NCBI RefSeq assembly: GCF_900156745.1
Contig: NZ_LT707065.1
Coordinates: 682,001-746,000, forward strand
Direction: 5' to 3'
Source: Achromobacter sp. MFA1 R4
GTDB lineage: Bacteria > Pseudomonadota > Gammaproteobacteria > Burkholderiales > Burkholderiaceae_B
Length of the DNA: 64,000 nucleotides
Below, in pieces: positions 37,587-45,970 of this stretch. Under the pieces are notes generated by a model that saw only the letters and a program-made list of their open reading frames with translations, had not been told where the DNA came from and did no database searches. Made by a program: the position numbers and the translations under genes. The first letter of the stretch is position 1. Every line of letters begins with the position of its first letter.

Positions 37587-39054
37587 CAGACCGCCCCGAT
37601 TCCGATGGCCGCGGCAGGGACCGCCCCGGTGTGGGCCGCCCCGGTGTCGACCGCCGCGGTATCGACCGCCGCGGTATCGACCGCCGCGACTTCCTGCTGC
37701 GCGCCTGCGCGCTGGGCGCGACCGGGGCCGCCGCCCCGCTGGCGCTCAATCTTGCCGCCATCGGCGCGGCGGCGGCGCAATCCGCCCCGCCGTCGTACAA
37801 GGCGCTCGTGTGCGTCTTCCTGTACGGCGGCAACGATCCCTACAACACGCTGGTTCCCTACGATCCGTCGTCCTACCGCGCCTATGCCGCGGCGCGCGGC
37901 GACATCGCCCTGCCCCGCGACGCGCTGCGCGCCACGGCGCTGCGCGGCAAGGCGGATACGCAGGGCGGCATGCAGTTCGCCCTGGCGCCGGCGCTCGCCC
38001 GCTGGCCCCGCTGTACGAGCGCGGCGAGATGGCCGCGCTGCTGAACGTGGGCCCGCTGATCGTGCCCACCACCAAGGCCGAATACATCGGCGCGCGCGTG
38101 CCCCTGCCGCCCAAGCTGTTCTCGCACAACGACCAGCAATCCGTCTGGCAGGCGCTGGCCCCCGAGGGCGCCTCGTCGGGCTGGGCCGGCCGGCTGACGG
38201 ACCTGTTCGCGGACGCGAATGCGCAGCGCACCTTCACCGGCATCACGGCCGGCGGCAGCACCGTGCTGCTGGCGGGCCGCAAGGTGGCGGGCTACCGGGT
38301 CGGCATCAACGGGTCCACGCAGATCGACCTGCTGCAGCGCGACATGTACGGCTCCAGCGCCTGCACCGCCCTGCTGCGCGCGCTGATCACCGAGCCGCGC
38401 GAGCACCTGATGGAGCGCGAAATGTCGCGCATCGCCGCCCAGTCCATCTCCGCCGACAAGCGCCTGCGCGCGGCCCTGGCCGACGTGGCGGTCCCCGGCG
38501 ACTTTTCCTCGCCGCTCGCGCAGCAGTTGCGGATCGTCGCGCGCATCATCGGCGCCCGCGAGGCCCTGGGCGCGCGCCGCCAGGTGTTTTTCGTGTCGCA
38601 GAACGGCTATGACAACCACACCGGCCTGAACGACGCCCACCCCGCCTTGCTGAAGGAGCTGGGTCAGGCGCTGGCGGCATTCCAGCAGGCGCTGTCGGCA
38701 ATGGGCGTGGCGGACCAGGTCACCACCTTCACGGCCTCCGAGTTCGGCCGCACGCTGGGCTCCAACGGCAACGGCTCGGATCACGGCTGGGGCTCGCACC
38801 ATTTCGTGCTGGGCGGCGCGGTCAACGGCGGCCGCTGCTACGGCGCCCATCCGGAGATCGCTTTGAATGGGCCAGGCTTCGTCGACAATGGCCGCCTGCT
38901 GCCCACCACGGCGGTCGATCAGTTGGGCGCCGAACTGGGCGCGTGGTTCGGCGCCAGCCGGGACGACCTGCGGACGGTGTTCCCGAATTTGCGGCATTTC
39001 GGTCCTGAGCCGTTGGGAATGTTGACGCCGTTGCCCGTAGGATCTGTTGGGTAG
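37583..39054 (+). pseudogene. DUF1501 domain protein, interrupted by a one-base frameshift
   Basis: The N-terminal part lies in one frame (from 37583 up to about 38000) and the rest in another (to 39054). The first frame gives a Tat signal (RRDFLLRACALGATGAAAP) and the DUF1501 start (LVCVFLYGGNDPYNTLVPYD). The second frame continues with LYERGEMAALLNVGPL, VFFVSQNGYDNHT and FTASEFGRTLGSNGNGSDHGWG. Restoring one C in the CCC run at 37998-38000 joins the frames into a normal protein of about 490 residues. The change is either a sequencing error in a C-run or a recent mutation. The gene is coupled to the DUF1800 gene upstream. Confidence 0.85.
37643..37687 (+). repeat. 3 x 15-bp tandem repeat before the Tat motif of the DUF1501 gene
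   Basis: Three near-identical 15-base units (GGTATCGACCGCCGC type) encode repeated GIDRR/GVDRR pentads that lead directly into the twin-arginine motif RRDF. A more degenerate copy precedes them. The repeat lengthens the Tat n-region and multiplies its Arg-Arg pairs. Confidence 0.85.
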
Positions 39055-39133
39055 CGCGTCGATAACCTCGTGCAACGCTGCGGCCCGGCTTCAGGCATTT
39101 CGCTGCAGGACACCGAGGAACCTGCCCGCACCG

Positions 39134-40273
39134 CTAACCGGCCCTGCTCAGCCTCCACGTCACGGCACGCCCTTCAACCTCCGGCATGGACTGGCCATGC
39201 GCGAACTGCCTTTCGCCGGTTGGAAAGTCCTCGCAAGCCCATAAACCCGGCCAGGGACAAGGCTGACCCGACCGTACCTGCTTGCCTGCCAACGGCGGCG
39301 TCCACTCCCAACGCAGCGCGGCACCGCCCACACTGGGCAAGGACTCGCCCAGCGAGGCGCGAAACATCAGGTTGGGATCGTCCACCGCGCGCCAGAGTCC
39401 GGCACGGGGTGCGGGCTCGCCGCTTTCGCTATTCTTTGCGGGCGCGGACGGCAGGGGGCAGCGGGTGGCGAGGTCGGGAAAGCGAATGGTCGGATCATCC
39501 TCCCTCGCCCTCCACAAGGCATCGTAGCAAGCGGCGCGCTGAGGATCCTTTTTAAGGCCATTCTCGCCATTCTTGAACATCGAATACAACCTATACAAAC
39601 TTTGCACATGCCCTAAAGCCCCGGCCTTTTCGAAATAGGGCAAAGCGCCGTAGACATCTTCTTGCGTGAGCAAGTAATCCATACCCAACCTATGACCGGC
39701 TTCTGCAAAGCCCTGTCCAAGCGCGCACTCCAGCATCTGCAAGCCGATTGCCCGGCCTCGACTTCTGCCTGGCTCAGCTTGCTGCGCAAATGCGGTCAGG
39801 AGGTCGTCGCCAATAGCCCATTGACCATACTTGTTGCCCAGGTCCGCGGCTTTTCTGAAATACACCAGTGAGGCCCCGCGATCTTCCCTTACTCCTATCC
39901 CCTGTTGCAGCATCACTCCCATCTGGTAATACGCATGCGGGGCATTGAGCTTTAGCGCCTTTTCCACCAAGTCCACCGCCTTGCTGGTGTCGCTGGGCAC
40001 GCCATCCCCTTCAATGTACAAAATCGACAGGTTCAGATAGGCCTTGTAATGGCCCTTTTCGGCTGCTTGCGTGTATAGGCGAACGACCTCTTTTTCAGAC
40101 TCTTGCCCGCCGCCTTTTTGCAGCGCTCTCGCCTGATTGAACCAACCGTCCGCCTCTGGGTCGACGGCGGGATTCTGCTCCGTCGCGCACGAGAATTCCA
40201 AGGACTTCCAATCGAGTTTACTGATGTCCATCGCGCCGTTTCCGGTATCGGGGCTGCATCCGCCGGCAGCCAA
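39134..40273 (-). CDS. Sel1-repeat lipoprotein, probable Tle5 immunity protein
   Basis: About 379 residues from a TTG at 40273. The middle part has Sel1-like repeats (AEKGHYKAYLNLSILYIEG, LNAPHAYYQMGVMLQQGIG, AADLGNKYGQWAIG). The C-terminus holds two similar GLW...W modules. It follows vgrG and the phospholipase D gene; in Pseudomonas the PldB (Tle5b) immunity proteins are Sel1-repeat proteins in the same gene order. The frame is open upstream to 40342 and there encodes a perfect lipoprotein signal peptide ending LAAGGC, but contains no ATG, GTG or TTG ahead of it. The true start is therefore unclear. It overlaps the end of the effector gene. Confidence 0.75.
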   Translation of the reverse strand: MAAGGCSPDTGNGAMDISKLDWKSLEFSCATEQNPAVDPEADGWFNQARALQKGGGQESEKEVVRLYTQAAEKGHYKAYLNLSILYIEGDGVPSDTSKAVDLVEKALKLNAPHAYYQMGVMLQQGIGVREDRGASLVYFRKAADLGNKYGQWAIGDDLLTAFAQQAEPGRSRGRAIGLQMLECALGQGFAEAGHRLGMDYLLTQEDVYGALPYFEKAGALGHVQSLYRLYSMFKNGENGLKKDPQRAACYDALWRAREDDPTIRFPDLATRCPLPSAPAKNSESGEPAPRAGLWRAVDDPNLMFRASLGESLPSVGGAALRWEWTPPLAGKQVRSGQPCPWPGLWACEDFPTGERQFAHGQSMPEVEGRAVTWRLSRAG

Positions 40274-40311
40274 GAATATGAAGAGTGGAGCTAAGCCTGG
40301 TGCGTATCGAG

Positions 40312-42072
40312 CTAGTCGAGCGAAAACGATGATTTTTCTCCACTATCATGAAAATCAATCAAGGATGAAGCGAGAGGTTTTCCGTCTTTCATGTTTGAGG
40401 TGTTATCACCAATAGCTTTCTCCCAAGATCTGAACTCATCAGCAATGTCATCCCCCGGCTCATACCTCCCATGCATCTTCCAAAGACGCTTGCGCCAATG
40501 CTGGGTCAACTCAGGAGACGGGCATGCGATGTTGAGTTCGGAATCCGATTCCATACTGCGCGTATTGACGTTCGCCGATCCCAGCGTAAAGAACACGTCA
40601 TCGACAAGCAGAAGTTTCGAATGCACGTAGATGGGCGCATAACGGTGCATCTGCTTCGGGACCTCTTCGTTACCGCCCCAATACGCGGTGCCGGTGGTGC
40701 ACAGGCTCGCCATGATGATATTGACGCCCTGCAGATCGGTCTTGCGCAGTTCCGCATCGGGGCCGCGGTCGTCGGTTTGCCGGTGATAGGCGGGCATGCG
40801 ATGCCCTTGCCCTAATGCCAGGAGCATGGCGTGGGTGTATCCCCTGCCGTGGTCGTCCGGAACGTTGGTCACCACGAAGACGTACAGGTCCTTCTGCCAG
40901 CCTGCGCTTTTCAGTTTGCGCCGCGTCTCGCGTAACAACATCGCCAGGTCGCGGTACCGGAAATACTGGTTCTCGAAGTACAGGTATTTCCTGGCGTTGC
41001 CGATGGCCAATTTGTAGGAGGCCAGGATCGACCTCTCCGATTCCTGCGATTGCGTGCGGCAGATCTGCGCCAAAGCGCCCTTGCCCCGCTTTTGAGCGGG
41101 CTCGACGTAATCTTCGCTGCGGCGAGCGGTGCGCGCGCCCGTCCAGAAGAATTTCGACCCCAGGCCTTGCGCCTTGTCCCAGGCCGTCATGAAATTTTCG
41201 TTCAGGTCATAGAGTACCGGCCCATACACCTGGCTGGACAGGTCCTGCCATGGCATGAAACCCTGCCGCGCCGCGGACTGGTATTCGTGTGCGTCGGTAT
41301 CCCAATAGTTGCGCAGCAGGTTGTGGCCCATGACAAAGCCCACGGCATGTTCCGGGATTTCATAGTCCACCAGTATCGTCTTCTGGTGATGAGAGGCCGC
41401 AAGCGCAAGCGCGTTGCGCTGGGCCGGCGTCCCGAGGCCGCGCTGAATCACTTGCATGAGAGAGATCTTGCTTCGGTCCAGCACGCCGTAGTCGCGGGTG
41501 CGAAACTCGATATTGAGTGATTGATATCGGAACCATTCGCGGTTGAATTTCCTGGCCTCGTCGTCGCCCCGCTTTACCGCAGCGCTGTTGGTTGAGCCGC
41601 CGTAGTTGTTGAACCCATTCCGATCAGCGTCTGGCTCGCCGCCGGCCGAAGCCAGCCCGCCCACGCCGGACCCCATCCCCGTGCCCCCGCCGCTGCCCAT
41701 TACCCCGTCTCCGGGCAAGTTGTTTTCCTTGAAGTTAAGGACATTCTTCCAGATGAGGATTCGGATCTCGACGGGGAGCTGCCAGTCCGGGCCATGCGTG
41801 CCTTCCGCCTTGCGACGCAACAAGTCCCCTAGCCGCTCGCCGCCAGGAACGAGGCGCATGCTGGGATCGAACCCCCAACTGACAATGTCCACGGACTTCT
41901 TGGCGCCGCTGATCGCTTCTTGAACCGCCTTAAACGCGCGCTCGCCGTTGATGAGGGGCAGAATCAGGTTCGCCGGGCGGGGGGGATACTTCGCCTCGGG
42001 GACGAACCACGGAAAGGTGGCGCGCACATCGCGCTTGTTGTAGAGCGAAACGGTGAACGTGTCCTCAGACAT
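40312..42072 (-). CDS. phospholipase D effector of type VI secretion (Tle5-like)
   Basis: 586 residues with two HxKxxxxD motifs: H229-K231-D236 (HHQKTILVDYE) and H484-K486-D491 (VHSKLLLVDDVFF, followed by GSANVNTRS). This is the two-HKD architecture of phospholipase D enzymes that cleave phosphatidylethanolamine-type lipids in target cells. A glycine-rich linker lies at about residues 121-145. There is no signal peptide, as expected for a VgrG-carried effector. The ATG overlaps the vgrG stop by 8 bases, so the pair is translationally coupled. The downstream Sel1 lipoprotein is the likely antidote. The GC content around 39.5-41 kb looks lower than in the neighbours. Confidence 0.88.
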   Translation of the reverse strand: MSEDTFTVSLYNKRDVRATFPWFVPEAKYPPRPANLILPLINGERAFKAVQEAISGAKKSVDIVSWGFDPSMRLVPGGERLGDLLRRKAEGTHGPDWQLPVEIRILIWKNVLNFKENNLPGDGVMGSGGGTGMGSGVGGLASAGGEPDADRNGFNNYGGSTNSAAVKRGDDEARKFNREWFRYQSLNIEFRTRDYGVLDRSKISLMQVIQRGLGTPAQRNALALAASHHQKTILVDYEIPEHAVGFVMGHNLLRNYWDTDAHEYQSAARQGFMPWQDLSSQVYGPVLYDLNENFMTAWDKAQGLGSKFFWTGARTARRSEDYVEPAQKRGKGALAQICRTQSQESERSILASYKLAIGNARKYLYFENQYFRYRDLAMLLRETRRKLKSAGWQKDLYVFVVTNVPDDHGRGYTHAMLLALGQGHRMPAYHRQTDDRGPDAELRKTDLQGVNIIMASLCTTGTAYWGGNEEVPKQMHRYAPIYVHSKLLLVDDVFFTLGSANVNTRSMESDSELNIACPSPELTQHWRKRLWKMHGRYEPGDDIADEFRSWEKAIGDNTSNMKDGKPLASSLIDFHDSGEKSSFSLD

Positions 42073-44767
42073 CGGAAGCATCCTTGTCGAAACGCGCCTG
42101 CAATGCGCGGAAGGCATCTCCATAGTGCCCATCAAAGCCGGCCGCATCACCCTCGTGGAAGTGGCCTCGATAGCCCAGGTTGGAGAGCTCCTGGAGCCTG
42201 CGCACCTCGGGGTCCGAGGAAAACTCGTCTTGCGCGTCGATCTCGAAAACCTGGCCCGTGGCCAGTTCCACCTGGTATCGGCTTACGCCTTCCTGGTGTT
42301 CCCATCGTGCACTGCCCCCTTCATCCAGTAGCCCCTGGCTGAACGGCACCCCGTCCGCATACAACGTGTAGGGTTCGCCGCCGTAGTCCGCCAGATGGCT
42401 GGGCAGCGCCCCCAGCGTGAAACGCATCGTGCGTCCGTTCGGACTTATCGTGCCGACCGGGAAATCGGGAAACCGAGGGGACTGTTGCGCGGGACCCGAA
42501 AATGCGTGCGAACCTGCTTTCACCATGAACGCGCCGGGCATGCCCATTTCGATGTTGCCGTCCGCCATCTTGATATAGGCCCCGCCGCACAACATGGTGA
42601 TGTTTTTCTGCGCCGAGATCGTGATGCCCTGCTTGCTCGCCGACATGTCGACGCTCTGGTCCGCCTCGATACGCACGGACTTCTGGTGCGCCTGCAGCAC
42701 CATTTCGCCCTGATGAGCAAGGTGCCGGACGTCTCCGTCCCGGGCGAAAAGCCCTAGGCCGTCACCGGCATTCATGAGAATGGATTTTCCAGCGGAGAAC
42801 TGCTGGCTCTGCTCCGCTACGGCATCCAGTGATTCGCCAGCCGCCAGCGTGATCGAGCGTTGCGTGGCAGCGGCGATGCCCGCGGGGCTGCTCATCGCGA
42901 TCAGTGGCTGCCCGCCATTGCCCCCTTCCCTTTCGTCGTTTGTCCCATTCCCAAGATCGCGTACGGCTTCCGACAGCCGTTGCTGAGGTTGCGCGTCATG
43001 GGGCAGGCTCAAGTGGGTCTCGGCATAGTCCCCCAGGCTTCTTGCCAGATTCAGCGCGCTTTCCAGGCATTGAATCAACTCGGCGCGGGAAAGCTGGCCT
43101 CCCTGCGCGCGGGGCTGTCCGTCCGTAGTCAACAGCAGCCCCTTGGCCGCCCGCACGGCCCCGTGTTCATCGGTGCGCAGTTCGAATCCTTCACCGCGGG
43201 GCTGCCCGCCCTTAGGGCGCGGATGGGTCAGATATCCAAGATGCAATTGAGTAGCGCCATGGTCGCTCATCAGCGCAGCGCTGATTTGCCCGGACGTGTC
43301 GTCCAGGCGCAGTTCATTGGCCCGGTCGCCCTTGTGCTCCTTGGTTTTGACGGTGTTCAGGATGTTGTGCCGCGGCAATTCGTAAGGCGGCAAGTTGATC
43401 GCGCGATAGGTGCGGCCGGTGATGATGGGCTGGTCGCAATCCCCGTCCAGAAAATCGACGATGACTTCCTGGCCGATGCGCGGGACGGCCATGTGGCCCC
43501 ACGCGGCGCCCGCCCAGTTCTGCGAAACGCGGATCCAGCAGGAACTGTGTTCGTCGTTCCGGCCCAATCGGTCCCAGGGGAACTGGACCTTCACGCGGCC
43601 GTAGGCGTCGCAGTAGATCTCTTCATTGGCCGGGCCGACCACGGATGCAATCTGCGGCCCGTCGATGCGGGGCTTGCGGGCCGGCTCGGGCTTCCAGTCC
43701 GCATGGTCCGGCACGATGTCCGCGGTGTAGCTATATTGCGTGCCCTGCGCGGCGTCGGCGCCTTCTTCCTGTTGGCTGGTGTGCTGCGTGCCGTAGTGTT
43801 GCATCCGCACCGGCCGCCAGCCGTGGTTCCAGTCTTCGCGCGGATGGCCGGTCAGGTCGAAGGCCACGCCTGGCACGAGACGCGCGTCGTCGCCTTCAAC
43901 GGTGGCCATGCGGGCATCGCGGCGCAGGCCCAGGAGGCGGGCTTGGGTGAACGGTTTGCCGGCCTCATCGCGCTTGTAGCGGCCGGGGTAGTCGTAGCGT
44001 TCGTAGCGGGAGGCCTGGTGGTCCAGTTCCCGCGCGACGGTGGAATGCTCCTGGTCGTACTGCGGGTGCGTGTAGGTGTAGTCGCGCTGGGTCTGGCGCG
44101 CGGTGCGCACATGTTCGGTATACCTGAAGCGGCGCAGCGCCGGTTCGGGCTGGTCGCCGCCGGGCGTCGGGTTGTAGACAACCGGGCCGCCTTCGATCTC
44201 GCCATGCACATAGATGCGGTCGCCATGGATCAGACGGTGACCTTGATCGGAATGCGCGAAACGGTAGAAAAAACCTTCCTCGGCCGCGAGCCGGGCCAGG
44301 AATTGCAGGTCCGTGTCGCCGGCTTGCACGCAGTATTCGCGGGGCAGGTGTTCGTTGGTGGCGGCTTGTTCGTAATCGGTGATGCCGTGGGACTTGAGGA
44401 CAAGTTCCAGGATCTCGGGCACGGATTGCTGCTGGAAGATGCGCCAGTCGGAACACAGCGATGTTCGCGCCAATGCAGGTTCGACGACGGCCCGGTAGCG
44501 GGTGCGCCGGAAACCCGTGTCGCCCTGTTCGAAGCTCGTGACGATGCCGTGTACGTAACGCACGGGCGTCACGCCGCGCCAGATGGTGAATAACGCAGGA
44601 TGATCGAGCAGCACGCCGAAGTCCACGGCCGCGTCGAAGCTGGACAGCTCCACGCGCAAGAGAAAGGTTTCGGACAGGGCTTCGTCGAGCGTGAATTCGA
44701 TCACCTCGAAGTCCACGCCGGCGGCGGCCGGCGAGAATGTAAATCGCATGTCGGATAAACGAGGCAT
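42065..44767 (-). CDS. vgrG: type VI secretion spike protein VgrG with C-terminal extension
   Basis: 900 residues from the ATG at 44767, preceded by an AGGGA ribosome-binding site; a longer upstream frame is unconserved. The gp27-like base comes first (about residues 1-380). The gp5 OB-fold follows (VQFPWDRLGRNDEHSSCWIRVSQ, AVPRIGQEVIVDFLDGDCDQP), then a DUF2345 beta-helix (ISAQKNITMLCGGAYIKM). The last ~130 residues are an extra domain ending in a peptidoglycan-binding-like pattern (LSNLGY...FRALQARF). It forms the puncturing tip and probably carries the phospholipase D effector encoded next. No other T6SS core genes are in the window, so it is an orphan vgrG island. Confidence 0.92.
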   Translation of the reverse strand: MPRLSDMRFTFSPAAAGVDFEVIEFTLDEALSETFLLRVELSSFDAAVDFGVLLDHPALFTIWRGVTPVRYVHGIVTSFEQGDTGFRRTRYRAVVEPALARTSLCSDWRIFQQQSVPEILELVLKSHGITDYEQAATNEHLPREYCVQAGDTDLQFLARLAAEEGFFYRFAHSDQGHRLIHGDRIYVHGEIEGGPVVYNPTPGGDQPEPALRRFRYTEHVRTARQTQRDYTYTHPQYDQEHSTVARELDHQASRYERYDYPGRYKRDEAGKPFTQARLLGLRRDARMATVEGDDARLVPGVAFDLTGHPREDWNHGWRPVRMQHYGTQHTSQQEEGADAAQGTQYSYTADIVPDHADWKPEPARKPRIDGPQIASVVGPANEEIYCDAYGRVKVQFPWDRLGRNDEHSSCWIRVSQNWAGAAWGHMAVPRIGQEVIVDFLDGDCDQPIITGRTYRAINLPPYELPRHNILNTVKTKEHKGDRANELRLDDTSGQISAALMSDHGATQLHLGYLTHPRPKGGQPRGEGFELRTDEHGAVRAAKGLLLTTDGQPRAQGGQLSRAELIQCLESALNLARSLGDYAETHLSLPHDAQPQQRLSEAVRDLGNGTNDEREGGNGGQPLIAMSSPAGIAAATQRSITLAAGESLDAVAEQSQQFSAGKSILMNAGDGLGLFARDGDVRHLAHQGEMVLQAHQKSVRIEADQSVDMSASKQGITISAQKNITMLCGGAYIKMADGNIEMGMPGAFMVKAGSHAFSGPAQQSPRFPDFPVGTISPNGRTMRFTLGALPSHLADYGGEPYTLYADGVPFSQGLLDEGGSARWEHQEGVSRYQVELATGQVFEIDAQDEFSSDPEVRRLQELSNLGYRGHFHEGDAAGFDGHYGDAFRALQARFDKDASDV

Positions 44768-45015
44768 ATCGATTCCCTGGGCAAACCATGAAGCGGCAAT
44801 GACCCCGACGTCCGTAGGGAAAATGCGCTGCGTCATGGTCCATGGCGCGAGTGGGCCACCAGTATCGAAGGAAAGCCTGCGCTTCCGATCTAAGATTTCT
44901 TCGAAAAATACACTTGGAAGCCCCTGGTGCTGGGCCACGCATCCGTTCTATAACCTCATGGATCGGCTCCGCCAGCATCCTGGCCAGACGTCTTCCCTCC
45001 TTCCGCCAACCCACC

Positions 45016-45480
45016 ATGAACCTGTCCCCCGATCTGGCGCTGCAGTCCGCCACCGAAGAAGACCTGCCGTTCCTGTTGTCCCTGCGCAAGTCCACCATGA
45101 CCGAGCATCTGCGGCGCGCCGGGGCGCCGTTGGACGACGCGCAGCACCTGGCGCGGATCCAGTACCGCTTCGACGACGCGCAGATCGTCTGGCTGGGCGG
45201 CCGGCCGGCCGGGCTGTTCAAGCATTACCGCGACGCCGTGGGCTGGCGCATCGTGCAGATCCAGATCGATCCCGCTTTCCAGGGCCAGGGGCTGGGCCGC
45301 CGGCTGCTGGCCGGGGTACTGGATCGGGCGGACGCGGAAGGCGCGCCCGTCACGTTGAGCGTGCTGAAAGGCAATCCCGCCCGGCGGCTGTACGAAGCGC
45401 TGGGCTTCACCCCCGTCGAGGAGACCGAGCTGGAGCATGAAATGCGGTATGAACCCGGCGCAGTCCGGCCGGGCGCCTGA
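45016..45480 (+). CDS. GNAT-family N-acetyltransferase
   Basis: A 154-residue single GNAT domain. The acetyl-CoA-binding motif A is QIDPAFQGQGLGRRLLAGVL (Q-x-x-G-x-G type). Motif B includes VLKGNPARRLYEALGFTPVEE, and the end reads EHEMRYE. It acetylates an amine of an unknown small molecule or protein in the cytoplasm. The ATG at 45016 starts just before the first strand, with no good ribosome-binding site. It is divergent from vgrG and not obviously related to it. Confidence 0.85.
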   Translation: MNLSPDLALQSATEEDLPFLLSLRKSTMTEHLRRAGAPLDDAQHLARIQYRFDDAQIVWLGGRPAGLFKHYRDAVGWRIVQIQIDPAFQGQGLGRRLLAGVLDRADAEGAPVTLSVLKGNPARRLYEALGFTPVEETELEHEMRYEPGAVRPGA

Positions 45481-45499
45481 CCCCTCTGCGGTTTTTTTT
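45459..45499 (+). terminator. weak stem followed by an eight-T run after the GNAT gene
   Basis: CGCAG and CTGCG can pair around a 22-base loop that includes the gene's stop codon, followed by a run of eight T (45492-45499). The long T-run is striking in this GC-rich DNA and is consistent with intrinsic termination. Confidence 0.4.
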
Positions 45500-45508
45500 G
45501 GCGCCGCT

Positions 45509-45538
45509 GGAATAAGGCGGCGCCCGCAAGCGTCCGTA
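45509..45538 (+). promoter_or_regulatory. ECF sigma-type promoter
   Basis: GGAATAA (45509-45515) and CGTCCGTA (45531-45538) are separated by 15 bases, resembling the -35 GGAA and -10 CGTC elements used by extracytoplasmic-function sigma factors. It lies 40-69 bases upstream of the small secreted protein gene, which is followed by an ECF sigma and its anti-sigma, so autoregulation is likely. Confidence 0.6.
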
Positions 45539-45577
45539 GAGGGCAGTCCCCAACCTTACCCACCTACGAGGCACACC

Positions 45578-45946
45578 ATGCGCAAACACACCGCCGCGGC
45601 CCTGGCACTCGCCTGCGCCGCCCTGTTCTCGGCCGGCGCCCACGCCCAGGCCGTCAAGACCCAGGACGGCATCCTGGTCAATAGCGCCGGCATGACGCTG
45701 TACACCTTCGACAAGGACTCCGCGGGCAAGAGCGTCTGCGTCGACCAGTGCGCGAAGGCCTGGCCGCCCGCCATGGCCGCCGCCGACGCCAAGCCGATGG
45801 GCGACCTGACGATCATCACCCGCGACGACGGCAGCAAGCAGTGGGCCTACAAGGGCAAGCCGCTCTATCTGTTCGCCAAGGACGCCAAGCCGGGCGACAG
45901 GACCGGCGACAACGTCAGGGACATCTGGCACGTCGTCAAGCCCTGA
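45578..45946 (+). CDS. small secreted COG4315-type protein
   Basis: 122 residues with a Sec signal peptide of about 23 residues (ends SAGAHAQA). The mature part contains two units of the secreted-lipoprotein repeat family: GMTLYTFDKDSAGKSVC...CAKAWPP, and then KQWAYKGKPLYLFAKDAKPGD. These form a small periplasmic or cell-surface domain of unknown function; relatives accompany ECF sigma factor operons. The two cysteines probably make a disulfide. It sits behind an ECF-type promoter and 24 bases before the sigma factor gene. Confidence 0.85.
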   Translation: MRKHTAAALALACAALFSAGAHAQAVKTQDGILVNSAGMTLYTFDKDSAGKSVCVDQCAKAWPPAMAAADAKPMGDLTIITRDDGSKQWAYKGKPLYLFAKDAKPGDRTGDNVRDIWHVVKP

Positions 45947-45970
45947 TCCGGACGGTCGCCCGGCCACGCC

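Noticed and set aside
40231..40273. ATG at 40231 as the start of the Sel1 protein
   Set aside because: It would discard the lipobox and signal peptide that the frame clearly encodes upstream. It is kept only as a fallback.
44768..44938. N-terminal extension of VgrG starting at 44938
   Set aside because: The extra 57 residues show no VgrG similarity, and a ribosome-binding site with an ATG at 44767 begins the family core.
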